NCBI RefSeq assembly: GCF_902859875.1
Contig: NZ_CADIKF010000022.1
Span: 46,659 to 110,658 of the forward strand
Direction: 5' to 3'
Length of the DNA: 64,000 bases
Source of the DNA: Paraburkholderia solisilvae
Lineage (GTDB): Bacteria > Pseudomonadota > Gammaproteobacteria > Burkholderiales > Burkholderiaceae
Within the stretch, counting starts at the first letter, position 1. Each line of letters begins with the position of its first letter. The notes below the pieces were generated by a model. The model ran no database searches, was not told the DNA's origin, and saw nothing but the letters and a program-made list of their open reading frames with translations. The position numbers were made by a program, and so were the translations under genes. This document shows, one piece after another, positions 1 to 8,788 of this stretch.

Positions 1-384
1 CCGCGCCTGTTCCGAGTCGGATTCGGCCTGCAACGCGGACAGTTCAGCCGCCGGCCCCACGTTGTCCAGCACGATCAGCAACTGGCCGGTTTTTACGCGG
101 TCGCCATCTCGAACGAGGATGTCCTTCACGATGCCGCCTTCCTGATGCTGCACGATCTTGCGTTCACCTTCGGTACGCACCACCCCTTCGGCGACAACCG
201 CGCTTGAGAGCGGCGCAAGGGCCGCCCATCCGCAGAGCAGGCCAATCCCCATGAGGACACTTACAGCGCTCACAGCAATCAGCCGACGTGGCAGCGGCAA
301 AGCGCCACAGGCCGGTGGTGCTGACAGAGTCAACAAGCGGCGCACCGCTTCGGTTAATCGAAGTCGCGGATTGAATCGTCTCAT
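1..384 (-). CDS. HlyD-family type I secretion adaptor, N-terminal part (runs off the window)
   Basis: Only the first 128 codons are present; the rest lies left of base 1. The start ATG at 384-382 overlaps the stop of the upstream ABC gene (ATGA). The product has a basic N-terminus, one membrane segment near residues 38-58 and then the biotinyl-lipoyl-like start of a membrane-fusion protein (VVAEGVVRTEGERK, then QHQEGGIVKDI), which is diagnostic of HlyD/PrtE adaptors. It would bridge the inner-membrane ABC exporter and the TolC-like pore encoded just upstream. Family is certain; the exported substrate is unknown because no RTX or bacteriocin gene is visible. Confidence 0.9.
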   Translation of the reverse strand, partial: MRRFNPRLRLTEAVRRLLTLSAPPACGALPLPRRLIAVSAVSVLMGIGLLCGWAALAPLSSAVVAEGVVRTEGERKIVQHQEGGIVKDILVRDGDRVKTGQLLIVLDNVGPAAELSALQAESDSEQAR

Positions 385-2174
385 TGGTTGCCATCCATCA
401 GCGGTCCGATGGTTTGCTGCCGGACCGGTTGCAACGAGGAACGGTTTGCTTCAAGTGCCGCCACATCGATGGTCCGTACGTCGCCTGTGCGAGGCGGATG
501 GGCATCGCTGCCCGGCGAACCAGGCGTTGGCAGAGGCGCACCAGGCGGCGGCCCAAACCGCTCGACCTGGCCGTCCCGCAGGCGTAGCACCCGATCAGCC
601 AGTTCGATCAGCGACGGCCGGTGCGTAACGGCAATGATGGTTATGCCGTCCTCTTTCAGTTGCCTCAGCACCCGGTCAAGCGCGGCTTCTCCGTGGGCGT
701 CAAGACTGGCATTCGGTTCGTCCAGCAACAGCACGACAGGTTCGCCGTACAGCGCACGCGCCAGCGCGATGCGTTGGCGCTGTCCGCCCGAGAGCCGTTC
801 GCCGGCATCGCCAATCGGCGTGTCGTAACCTTGGGGTAGCGCCAGGATCATCTCGTGAACCGCGGCGCGCTGTGCCGCGCGTACGATGGCAGCCGAGTCG
901 AGCGGTAGCGGCTTTGCGGTACGTGCGATATTTTCTGCAACCGTGCCCGCCAGTAGTTCGACATCCTGTGGAACGTAGCCGACATATTGACCAAGCGACT
1001 GCCTGGGCCACTGCGCCACATCCGCGCCATCAAGCCGCACCGTGCCCGCCTGCGGTCGCCACAGTCCCGCGATGACGCGCAGCAGTGTCGATTTTCCTGA
1101 CGCGCTAGGGCCAGTGATGACGAGCGTCTGTCCGGCGGACAGCGTGAAATCGACCCCGCGAAGCAGCAGCTTGCCCATTCCCGTCGTGCGCGACGGCACG
1201 CTGAAGGCAATCTGTTCAACGCGAATCGTTCCTGCCGGCCGCGGCAGTGTCACTGATTCGATATCGGCCGGAGCGGCGAGCAACGCGTTCAGCCGCGGCC
1301 ATGCCTCGCGCAGTTCCCCCGCCTGTTTCCAGTTGCCAATGAGTTGCTCAATGGGCGCAAGCGCCTTGCCGAGCAGGATCGTCGTGGCGAGCATGACGCC
1401 CGGTGTCGCGTGGCCAGCGATCACGAGCGCCGCCCCGGCGGCCATCGTGATGACCTGGATGACCTGTCGCAGCGCTTTGGTGACGTCGCGATACAGCGCG
1501 CTGTTGTCCGATACGTCCCGCTGTGCGGCGATGTATCCGCGCTTGCGCGTATCCCACGCCTCCACCAGATTGCCGACCATTCCGAGCACGGTGATGACTT
1601 CGGCGTTGCGCATGATCTGCTGATAGAACGCATCGCCTTCGCGTTGACGCGCGAGGTACGACTGGATGGCCTTCCGGCTGAGCCGGTCATTGAGCAGCGC
1701 GACGCAGATCAACACAACCGCGCTGATCGCGGCGATCAGCGCCAAACTCCAGTGGAACAGGCCGATGATGACGAGATAGACCAGCAACCACGGCGCGTCG
1801 AAGAACGCGATCACACCCGACCCCGCCAGAAATGCACGCAATGTATTGATATCGCCCTGGCTCGCAATCGGCCGGGACGGCAGATGATGCGTGCGGGCTG
1901 CGATCTGCGCCTGCAACGCCAGCCGGTCAAGCCGGTTGCCTATCTGCATCCCCAGATCGGACAGGATTCGGCTGCGCGCGATATCGACTGTCAGATTCAT
2001 CGCAAGCGCGATTATCGTAAAGACGATCAACATCAGCAGCGTTTCGATGCTCCGGCTTGGCAGCACACGGTCATAGACCTGGAGCAGATAGAGGGTCGGT
2101 GCAAGTACGAGCAGATTGGAAAGGATCCCAAACAAAGCCGCGATAAACAGATGACGTCTGATTAGCTGATTCAT
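381..2174 (-). CDS. Type I secretion permease/ATPase (PrtD/HlyB-type ABC exporter)
   Basis: 597 aa. The N-terminal half is an ABC exporter transmembrane domain with hydrophobic segments near residues 13-35, 48-66 and 125-160. The C-terminal half is the nucleotide-binding domain, with Walker A GPSASGKST (about residue 357), signature LSGGQRQR (about 463) and Walker B VVLLLDEP. There is no N-terminal C39 peptidase domain, so the substrate probably carries an uncleaved C-terminal signal, as in PrtD/AprD systems. Its start overlaps the stop of the TolC-like gene and its stop overlaps the adaptor start, giving a tightly coupled three-gene operon. Confidence 0.92.
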   Translation of the reverse strand: MNQLIRRHLFIAALFGILSNLLVLAPTLYLLQVYDRVLPSRSIETLLMLIVFTIIALAMNLTVDIARSRILSDLGMQIGNRLDRLALQAQIAARTHHLPSRPIASQGDINTLRAFLAGSGVIAFFDAPWLLVYLVIIGLFHWSLALIAAISAVVLICVALLNDRLSRKAIQSYLARQREGDAFYQQIMRNAEVITVLGMVGNLVEAWDTRKRGYIAAQRDVSDNSALYRDVTKALRQVIQVITMAAGAALVIAGHATPGVMLATTILLGKALAPIEQLIGNWKQAGELREAWPRLNALLAAPADIESVTLPRPAGTIRVEQIAFSVPSRTTGMGKLLLRGVDFTLSAGQTLVITGPSASGKSTLLRVIAGLWRPQAGTVRLDGADVAQWPRQSLGQYVGYVPQDVELLAGTVAENIARTAKPLPLDSAAIVRAAQRAAVHEMILALPQGYDTPIGDAGERLSGGQRQRIALARALYGEPVVLLLDEPNASLDAHGEAALDRVLRQLKEDGITIIAVTHRPSLIELADRVLRLRDGQVERFGPPPGAPLPTPGSPGSDAHPPRTGDVRTIDVAALEANRSSLQPVRQQTIGPLMDGNQ

Positions 2175-3541
2175 TGACGCGCCGCCCCCGTATCCGATTG
2201 AGGACGCTTGGCCCGGTCACTTTCGGCCAATAGAGCGTCGAGCGCGGTCAGGTCGGCCTCGCTGAGATCAGCGGTGCTCGCCTTCAGTTTCAAACCTTGA
2301 ACCACCGTCTCCGCGCGCGCGTGCGCCAGGTCGCGCTGAGCCCGGTACAGTTTGTCTTCGGCGTCGAGCACGTCAGCGTTGACCCGGACGCCCACCCGGT
2401 AGCCGGTCTGGTTCGACCGTAATGCGACGCTCGCAGACCGTACGGCGGCCGCAAGCGCCGCTGTCTGCGCCTGCCCTCGCGTAACACCCAGATAGGCGTC
2501 GCGTGCCGTCAGACCGGCGCCACGTTGTGCGTCGTCCAGATCGTGCCCGGCCTTGTCCTCCAGCGCGAGCGCCTCCCGAATCCGGCTCTGGGTCATGAAA
2601 CCATCCGTGAGCGGGATCGAAATCTGAATGCCGATTGCACCCGCGGTACCGCGATTACCGCCGGTATAGAAATTCGCCTGACCGTTGATGAATGCCGCAT
2701 TGCCATGGTTGACATTGCCGACCAGGGCGACGGTAGGGTAATGTCCGGCTCGCGCCTTGCCGCGCTCGCGGCCGGCGATTTCCGTCGCGATCATTTTTCT
2801 GCGCACGTCGTAGCCCGATGTCATGGCCGCATTGACCCATGACTCGACGTCAGACGGCTCCACGGCAGGAAGGTGGACATCACCGCGCCACCCGTCAACA
2901 TTGTTGACAGGGTGGCCAACGATCCTTTGCAAGGCGGCATAGCTCGTGTCGAGCCGGGTTTGCGCGGCGATTTCGTCTGCCTGCGCAGCATCGAAACCGG
3001 CCTGGGCTTCGTTTTTGTCCACGACAGTCGCGTCGCCCAGCGCGAAGCGGCGCTCGGCAAGCGCCCGTTGTTCCGCGACGGCTTTGCGGTGATTGATGGC
3101 GAGCGTAACGGCCTCTTGCGCGTCCAGCGCATCGAAATAGGCCTGCGACACACGCAGCAGCAGATCCTGCTTCGCCTGCGCGAGCGCCTGATCGGCGTCC
3201 ATCGCATAGAGTTGGCCCTGCTCGTAGGTTTCCCACGCGGCCCAATTGAAAAGCGGCTGGTTGAGCGAAAGCGTGAAACCGACGGTGGAATAGCCCGGAA
3301 TCGTCTGGCCCGGAATGCTGACCGCGTTGTGATAGATCAGCTGTTGCGCACCGATTTGCGGCAGAAGTCCCGCCCGCCCTTGCGGCGCTTTTTCGATGGC
3401 GGCTCGCCACGCGGCTTCCGCACTCTGAAACGCGGCATCGGCCGCAAGCGCTTCGCCTGCGAGACTGGCGAGACTGGCGAGGCTGGACGCACGTGCAGTG
3501 GTGACCGCTACGAGCAGCAGAATGCCGACTATGGTCTTCAT
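2171..3541 (-). CDS. TolC-family outer membrane efflux/secretion channel
   Basis: 456 aa with a cleavable signal peptide (MKTIVGILLLVAVTTARA). The body is the alpha-helical repeat pattern of TolC proteins: long Ala/Gln/Glu-rich helices, the NQPLFNWAAWETYEQGQ strand region and the YRVGVRVNADVLDAEDKLY element typical of the second repeat. It is the first gene of the type I secretion operon and would form the outer-membrane exit duct. The 4-base overlap with the ABC gene implies translational coupling. Confidence 0.93.
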   Translation of the reverse strand: MKTIVGILLLVAVTTARASSLASLASLAGEALAADAAFQSAEAAWRAAIEKAPQGRAGLLPQIGAQQLIYHNAVSIPGQTIPGYSTVGFTLSLNQPLFNWAAWETYEQGQLYAMDADQALAQAKQDLLLRVSQAYFDALDAQEAVTLAINHRKAVAEQRALAERRFALGDATVVDKNEAQAGFDAAQADEIAAQTRLDTSYAALQRIVGHPVNNVDGWRGDVHLPAVEPSDVESWVNAAMTSGYDVRRKMIATEIAGRERGKARAGHYPTVALVGNVNHGNAAFINGQANFYTGGNRGTAGAIGIQISIPLTDGFMTQSRIREALALEDKAGHDLDDAQRGAGLTARDAYLGVTRGQAQTAALAAAVRSASVALRSNQTGYRVGVRVNADVLDAEDKLYRAQRDLAHARAETVVQGLKLKASTADLSEADLTALDALLAESDRAKRPQSDTGAARQ

Positions 3542-3984
3542 CGGGTCGTGAGCGGGCCGCCAGCAAGGCGCAGGCTCGCGGTCAAACGCTTTGAATACCT
3601 CCCACGCTTTTCGAGCCTACGCGGCAGATCAGTCATCTTTCCGTCCCTTACCAGAGCTTCTGAATGCGGTCTCGTCAGCACACGTCCATTCGGTATGCTT
3701 ACTTATTCAGATAAGAACCGCGAAGATCTGGAAAGGGTATTGAATCGGGGGACTGACGGATATCAGATTGGTCTGAAGAATTACTTCGTCCACGATGCGT
3801 GGCGTTCTCCCTCCCCTACGCAGACCACGTCATCGGCCGACACCAATTTCATACCTTTCTGATATTCAGCGCGTTCGGAATCGCCGATGATGTCGGACTC
3901 TCGCAGCGCCCTCTCATCAAAATTTAGCAATCCACACGACACTGCGGCACACCCGCGTCAGGCATCTTACGGAGAGTGATCACC
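3542..3984. other. Divergent intergenic region between the type I and type VI secretion cassettes
   Basis: About 440 bases without a convincing gene. It separates divergent units and must hold promoters for both. GC falls noticeably around 3690-3950. A GGAGAG ribosome site at 3971-3976 precedes the PAAR gene. I saw no clear terminator or long inverted repeat. Confidence 0.6.
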
Positions 3985-4524
3985 ATGATTCGCTATTTTC
4001 TCGCGAAGGGAGACCGCGCAGAAGGCGCAACGATCATCGAAGGACTGGAATACGTGATCTGCGCGAATCCACCGCCGCCTGTTCACATCGCGACACTGGG
4101 CATGAAAACGTATTGCACGACCTGCAAGCGTGAAGGGTTTATCGCACCCAAAGGCCCACGCCGGAAAGGAACCGGCCCAAATGGCAAGGACTGGGCCTTG
4201 AGCGGCGATATCAACATCTGCGGTTGCGAGCCGCCACCCGTCTTCTACGCGGAACGCGGTATGAAAGTGATGTTCGCACCGCACGAAATTGAAGCGTGGA
4301 GAAGAGACGCAGGCTTGCTCGCCAGTGCTGACGCGCCGGCACGTTCACGCTACGCCGAACTCATCGTCTTGAAGGACGAACAAGGTCATCCGGTCGCCAA
4401 TCAACGCTACAGAATCAGGACCGGCGACGGGCAGATTTTCGAGGGTGTGACAAACGAGGCAGGAGAAACGACACGCGTCCGCACGGATGGCCCTATGCAA
4501 CTGTCCATTGAACTATTGGTGTAA
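3985..4524 (+). CDS. PAAR-domain protein (type VI secretion spike tip/carrier)
   Basis: About 179 aa from ATG 3985. A GTG nine bases upstream is possible, but GGAGAG at 3971-3976 is better spaced for the ATG. Residues 15-95 have the PAAR layout: a histidine (VHIATLGMKTYC), paired cysteines, and GDINICGCEPPPVF, a glycine/cysteine/proline turn. The C-terminal 55 residues (YAELIVLKDEQGHPVANQ onward, then GVTNEAGETTRVRT) form a transthyretin-like extension common on T6SS carriers. The stop is 2 bases before the next gene, so it probably delivers that product. Confidence 0.8.
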   Translation: MIRYFLAKGDRAEGATIIEGLEYVICANPPPPVHIATLGMKTYCTTCKREGFIAPKGPRRKGTGPNGKDWALSGDINICGCEPPPVFYAERGMKVMFAPHEIEAWRRDAGLLASADAPARSRYAELIVLKDEQGHPVANQRYRIRTGDGQIFEGVTNEAGETTRVRTDGPMQLSIELLV

Positions 4525-4526
4525 GC

Positions 4527-5273
4527 ATGTCGAACTTCCTCCGAAATTCCAGCGCCACGACGAATCAGAATGGTGGCACGCATACGGCTACCGTCGATAC
4601 TCGCTACGTCCGGTTACGTGAAAACACCGACGGTTGGCTGAAAATCCAACCGACGTCTTCCAAAGAAATGTACATCTGCGAATACACCAAGGTAACGATG
4701 GTGAAGTCCGAAGGAGGTCGCACCTATTTCAAGGTGATGGATGGCTGGAGCGCCGTCGGACTCACAGCGAGCTTAAGCGACGCGAATGCCAGAGAGTTTC
4801 TGACGAAAACTCCACCGAGCGCGACGATCGAAACCGTGAAGGTGAAGTATGGGCCTCGCAACGAAGAGGTTTCGCCTTTCAAAGGCCCATTGCTTCAACA
4901 ATGGGCAACATTGAATATACGCGGTCAAGCCATTACGGTCACGCTCAATAGCGACTGGAGCGGTCAATACAGCCCGATCCCCGCAGGCTCTCACCGTATC
5001 ATGGCGCCAGATGCTTCCCACGCAGGCACTTCAACGCAAGGCTATCGCAACACCTACCCGGGACGAATCAAGGCAAACGATGTCTGGTTTCCGATCGAAC
5101 TGGCGGGGACGACCGGTAATTCGACACGGTACGTTCATATCGGTCATTTGTCGCACGGATGCGTAACCGTGCATCAAATTGAGCTTTGGAACGTTGTCTA
5201 TAATTTCCTCATTTCACATCGGCTACCGAATACGAATGGGAAATATGTTGCCCTGCTGGAGGTAACGAAGTGA
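4527..5273 (+). CDS. L,D-transpeptidase-like T6SS effector candidate (Tlde1-like)
   Basis: 248 aa, no signal peptide. The C-terminal half carries a YkuD-type catalytic motif, YVHIGHLSHGCVT, with H204, S209, H210, G211 and C212. It is preceded by the strand-rich PIPAGSHRIMAPD segment seen in enzymes that act on peptidoglycan tetrapeptides. Absence of an export signal, the PAAR gene directly upstream and a secreted small protein overlapping its 3' end fit a periplasm-acting effector like Tlde1 of Salmonella. The first 100 residues look SH3-like (RYVRLRENTDGWLKI) and may bind the cell wall. Activity and toxicity are inferred. Confidence 0.7.
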   Translation: MSNFLRNSSATTNQNGGTHTATVDTRYVRLRENTDGWLKIQPTSSKEMYICEYTKVTMVKSEGGRTYFKVMDGWSAVGLTASLSDANAREFLTKTPPSATIETVKVKYGPRNEEVSPFKGPLLQQWATLNIRGQAITVTLNSDWSGQYSPIPAGSHRIMAPDASHAGTSTQGYRNTYPGRIKANDVWFPIELAGTTGNSTRYVHIGHLSHGCVTVHQIELWNVVYNFLISHRLPNTNGKYVALLEVTK

Positions 5274-5704
5274 AAGCGCTCATTGCTCTTTGCCTTGCCG
5301 TTTTCCTGAATAACACGGCAAAAGCCGAACAGGTACCGGAACCGCCATTGGTATGTGGCGATTTCCTCAAACAACTTGGCTTGCAACGCCCCGATGTCAA
5401 ATTTGTCAGTTGCGAATCGCTGAAAGACGCCGGCGTTTGGCCCGAAGCGTTGCAAGCCGTCTATCAAGTCGAAGGCAAAGATATCGCGAAGGTAGAAAAT
5501 TGGCTAGTTCGACTGGCCAAAGTAAAGCGTTTGAGGTTCGTCTGCTGCGGCTGGGAAACCCCCAACGAGGGTATGCTCGAAGATCGAAACGGCTCGACCT
5601 TCGTCATTGGCATGGGCGGCGAGGCGATGGTCACTGAGCGCAAGGACTTTCCCAAGATCCCCTATCTGAATGTCTATGTGAGGCACTACTTATATGAACC
5701 ATGA
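5270..5704 (+). CDS. Secreted small protein, probable immunity protein of the upstream effector (DUF4952-like)
   Basis: 144 aa with a clear signal peptide (MKALIALCLAVFLNNTAKA, then EQ). The mature part has four cysteines and the conserved blocks VCGDFLKQLGL and LRFVCCGWE, which match my memory of DUF4952. The ATG overlaps the effector stop (ATGA), the usual arrangement of an effector-immunity pair. A periplasmic location is where protection against an L,D-transpeptidase toxin would be needed. The immunity role rests on position and localisation only. Confidence 0.68.
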   Translation: MKALIALCLAVFLNNTAKAEQVPEPPLVCGDFLKQLGLQRPDVKFVSCESLKDAGVWPEALQAVYQVEGKDIAKVENWLVRLAKVKRLRFVCCGWETPNEGMLEDRNGSTFVIGMGGEAMVTERKDFPKIPYLNVYVRHYLYEP

Positions 5705-5780
5705 CTCGGCCAGACATATATAGGCAATCGTCCTTCGGCTTATGGGTCACGCAGCGATGCGCGGCCTTTCCCCATGCAGC

Positions 5781-6599
5781 CTAAACCGCCATCTCCATCC
5801 TTTTCTTTTCCGCCCGCTGCATAAAGATGTTCGCAGCGACAACCCCAACCGAAACAACCGCAATAAACAGCGTCGCCAGCGCATTCATCTCCGGATTCAA
5901 CCCCAACCGCACGCGCGAGAAAACGACCAAAGGCAGCGTCGTCGACCCAGGCCCGGAGAGGAACGCGGACAACACGAGGTCGTCAATAGACAAAGTAAAC
6001 GACAGCAACCAACCCGCAATCAACGCCTGCGAAATCAACGGCAACGTCACGCTGAAAAACACCCGCAGCGGCGTCGCCCCCAGATCAAGCGCCGCCTCTT
6101 CCAGCGCCGGATGCAAATCCCGCACACGCGACTGCACAATAATCGCGACATACGACATACACAGCATCACATGTCCGATCCAGATCGTGACGATCCCGCG
6201 CCCCGCCGGCCACCCCAGCCACTGCCCCATTTCAACAAACAGCAGCAACAGCGAAATGCCCTGAATGACCTCGGGAATCACCAGCGGCGCATTGATCATC
6301 CCGGTATAGAGCGTGAAGCCGCGAAACCGCCCCATCCGCGCGAGCACAAATCCGGCCCACGTACCGATCACAACCGAAGCAAACGCCGTCAACAACGCCA
6401 CCCGCAACGACAGCCACGCCGCCGCGATCAGTTCATCATCCTGCAGCAGCGCCGCATACCACCGCGTCGAAAAGCGCGTCCACACGGTCACCAGTTGCGA
6501 CTCGTTGAACGAATACACCACGAGGCTGATGATCGGGATATACAGAAACAGAAACCCGATTCCCAACGCGAAAAACTGCAACCAGCGATTCGGCTTCAT
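5781..6599 (-). CDS. potI: Polyamine ABC transporter permease (PotI/PotC family)
   Basis: 272 aa from MKPNRWLQFF, whose ATG overlaps the potH stop. Six hydrophobic segments are visible, and the cytoplasmic EAA loop reads EEAALDLGATPLRVFFSVTLPLI, ending in the ALIAGWLLSFTLSIDDLVL block typical of PotI. Last gene of the potFGHI operon; with PotH it forms the membrane channel for putrescine or spermidine. Confidence 0.92.
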   Translation of the reverse strand: MKPNRWLQFFALGIGFLFLYIPIISLVVYSFNESQLVTVWTRFSTRWYAALLQDDELIAAAWLSLRVALLTAFASVVIGTWAGFVLARMGRFRGFTLYTGMINAPLVIPEVIQGISLLLLFVEMGQWLGWPAGRGIVTIWIGHVMLCMSYVAIIVQSRVRDLHPALEEAALDLGATPLRVFFSVTLPLISQALIAGWLLSFTLSIDDLVLSAFLSGPGSTTLPLVVFSRVRLGLNPEMNALATLFIAVVSVGVVAANIFMQRAEKKRMEMAV

Positions 6600-7525
6600 C
6601 CGCGCTCTTCCTCCAACGCCTTCGCCTGCGCATGCTGGAACAGCGCCATCGGCACCAGCAACAGCAACACCATCGCGCAAGTGACCGCGGACGCCATCGG
6701 CCAGTCCGCATTGTCGAAGAACTCATTCCACATCACGCGGCCGATCATCAGCGTATTCGCGCCGCCGAGCAGTTCCGGAATGACGTACTCGCCGACCGCC
6801 GGAATAAACACCAGCATGCAGCCCGCAATAATGCCGTTCTTCGACAGCGGCAGCGTGATCTGCCAGAACGCCTTCCACGGCTTTGCGCCGAGATCGTAAG
6901 CGGCTTCGAGCAGCGTCAGGTCCATCTTCACGAGATGCGCGTAGAGCGGCATCACGAGAAACGGCAGGTACGAATACACCATGCCGATATATACGCCGGT
7001 ATTCGTGTGATACAGCTCGATCGGCGTATGAATCAGCCCGATCGACATCAGGAAATTGTTCAGCAAGCCATTGTTCTTCAGGATGCCGATCCATGCGTAC
7101 ACGCGAATCAGAAACGACGTCCAGAACGGCAGCATCACCATCATCATCAGGATGTTGCGCGTGGCCGGATTCGAGCGCGCGATGTAGTACGCCATCGGGT
7201 AGCCGATCAGCAGGCAGATCAGCGTCGTGACCGCCGCGACCAGCAGCGAATTCACATACGTCGCGAAGTACAGGCTGTCCTGGAACAGAAACGCGTAGTG
7301 CGACAGATCGAGCGCGATATTGACGACGCCGTCCTTGAACGCCGTCAACTCCGTATAAGGCGGAATGCCCAGGCGCTGATCCGCGAAGCTGATCTTGACG
7401 ACCAGCAGAAACGGCACCAGAAAGAACAGCAGCAGCCAGATAAACGGCCCCGCAACCACCGCCGTTTTGCCCGTCAGCCGGAAGCGCCGCGCCGGCCAGG
7501 TCGCGATCGATTGCAGCGCGCTCAT
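6596..7525 (-). CDS. potH: Polyamine ABC transporter permease (PotH/PotB family)
   Basis: 309 aa with six transmembrane segments, the first at about residues 25-46. The EAA motif reads LLEAAYDLGAKPWKAFWQITLPLS. The segment VGEYVIPELLGGANTLMIGRVMWNEFF is highly characteristic of PotH. The ATG overlaps the potG stop (7522-7525), and its own stop overlaps the potI start. Confidence 0.93.
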   Translation of the reverse strand: MSALQSIATWPARRFRLTGKTAVVAGPFIWLLLFFLVPFLLVVKISFADQRLGIPPYTELTAFKDGVVNIALDLSHYAFLFQDSLYFATYVNSLLVAAVTTLICLLIGYPMAYYIARSNPATRNILMMMVMLPFWTSFLIRVYAWIGILKNNGLLNNFLMSIGLIHTPIELYHTNTGVYIGMVYSYLPFLVMPLYAHLVKMDLTLLEAAYDLGAKPWKAFWQITLPLSKNGIIAGCMLVFIPAVGEYVIPELLGGANTLMIGRVMWNEFFDNADWPMASAVTCAMVLLLLVPMALFQHAQAKALEEERG

Positions 7526-8685
7526 GACGTCAGCACCACGCCGGCCGATGCGCTCCAGCGCACATACACCTCGTCCCCCCAGGTCGGCGTTTCGATCTCC
7601 AGCAGCGCGAGGCTCGACACGTTCGCGACCACCATCTTGCCGCTGTCGAGCTTCACGTGGTACAGCGAATAGCCGCCCATGTACGCGATATTCGTCACGA
7701 CGCCCTTGCCCCAGTTGAACGCGCCTTCCGGCGGCTTGCGCGTCAACGCAATGCGTTCGGGCCGCACCGAGATCGTCACCGGCATGCCGAGCGGCCCTGT
7801 GATGCCGTGGCTCACATACAGCCGCACCGGCAGCTCGGGCGTGTCGATATACACGTGGTCCGGCTCGTCCTCGACCACATTGCCGTCGAACAGATTCGTC
7901 GAGCCGATAAACTCCGCGGAAAAACGGCTGTTCGGATACTCGTACACCTCGTTCGGTGTGCCGATCTGCACGATCTCCCCTTCGCTCATCACCGCGAGGC
8001 GCCCCGCCATCGTCATCGCTTCTTCCTGGTCATGCGTGACCATGATGCAGGTCACGCCGACCTGATCGAGAATATTGACGAGTTCGATCTGCGTGCGCTG
8101 ACGGATCTGCTTGTCGAGCGCCGACATCGGCTCGTCGAGCAGCAGCAGCTTCGGCCGCTTCACGAGGCTGCGCGCGAGCGCGACACGCTGTTGCTGACCG
8201 CCCGACAGTTGATGCGGCTTGCGCTGCGCGAAGCGACCCATCTGCACGAGTTCCAGCGCCGCATGCACGCGCTCGCGCAGTTCCGCCTTCGGCACCTTCT
8301 CCTGCTTCAGGCCGAACGCGACGTTCGACTCGACGGTCATATGCGGAAAGAGCGCATACGACTGGAACATCATGTTGGTCGGACGCCGGTACGGCGGCAG
8401 TTGTGCAAGGTCGTCGCCGTCGATCAGGATCTTGCCGGACGTGACCGTTTCGAGGCCCGCGAGCATGCGCAGGAGTGTCGACTTGCCGCAACCCGAACTG
8501 CCGAGCAGCGCGAATAGCTCGCCCTTCTTGACCGACAGGTTCACGCCCTTCACGGCCACCGTCTCGCCGAACTTCTTCACGACGTCGACGATCTGCACGA
8601 AGTTTTCCGCTGCTTGATCCGCAGCGGCAGGATTGCCCGGAGGCAGCGTGCCGGCCCCCGCCGGCGCGCCAGACTGATCGCTCAT
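7522..8685 (-). CDS. potG: Polyamine ABC transporter ATP-binding subunit (PotG/PotA family)
   Basis: 387 aa. Walker A GSSGCGKST at residues 62-70, signature LSGGQ at 160-164 and Walker B LLLLDEP at about 180. The C-terminal 130 residues form the TOBE domain (SVRPERIAL). It energises polyamine uptake through PotHI. It lies 103 bases after potF, with a strong hairpin in that gap, and overlaps potH by 4 bases. Confidence 0.94.
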   Translation of the reverse strand: MSDQSGAPAGAGTLPPGNPAAADQAAENFVQIVDVVKKFGETVAVKGVNLSVKKGELFALLGSSGCGKSTLLRMLAGLETVTSGKILIDGDDLAQLPPYRRPTNMMFQSYALFPHMTVESNVAFGLKQEKVPKAELRERVHAALELVQMGRFAQRKPHQLSGGQQQRVALARSLVKRPKLLLLDEPMSALDKQIRQRTQIELVNILDQVGVTCIMVTHDQEEAMTMAGRLAVMSEGEIVQIGTPNEVYEYPNSRFSAEFIGSTNLFDGNVVEDEPDHVYIDTPELPVRLYVSHGITGPLGMPVTISVRPERIALTRKPPEGAFNWGKGVVTNIAYMGGYSLYHVKLDSGKMVVANVSSLALLEIETPTWGDEVYVRWSASAGVVLTS

Positions 8686-8715
8686 GATGTGCTGCTTTCC
8701 TGCTGCATGTGACGA

Positions 8716-8748
8716 ACAAAGCCCTCGGTGAACACCGAGGGCTTAAGG
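8716..8748 (-). terminator. Hairpin between potF and potG (attenuator or mRNA-stabilising stem)
   Basis: A near-perfect inverted repeat AAGCCCTCGGTG / CACCGAGGGCTT with a tiny loop, followed on the minus strand by TTTGTTC. Its place between the binding-protein gene and the ATPase suggests partial termination or 3' protection, giving more PotF than transporter. The T-run is weak, so complete termination is unlikely. Confidence 0.65.
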
Positions 8749-8788
8749 AGAATGCGGACCCGCACGGCGGCGGCGCTTGATCGGGACG

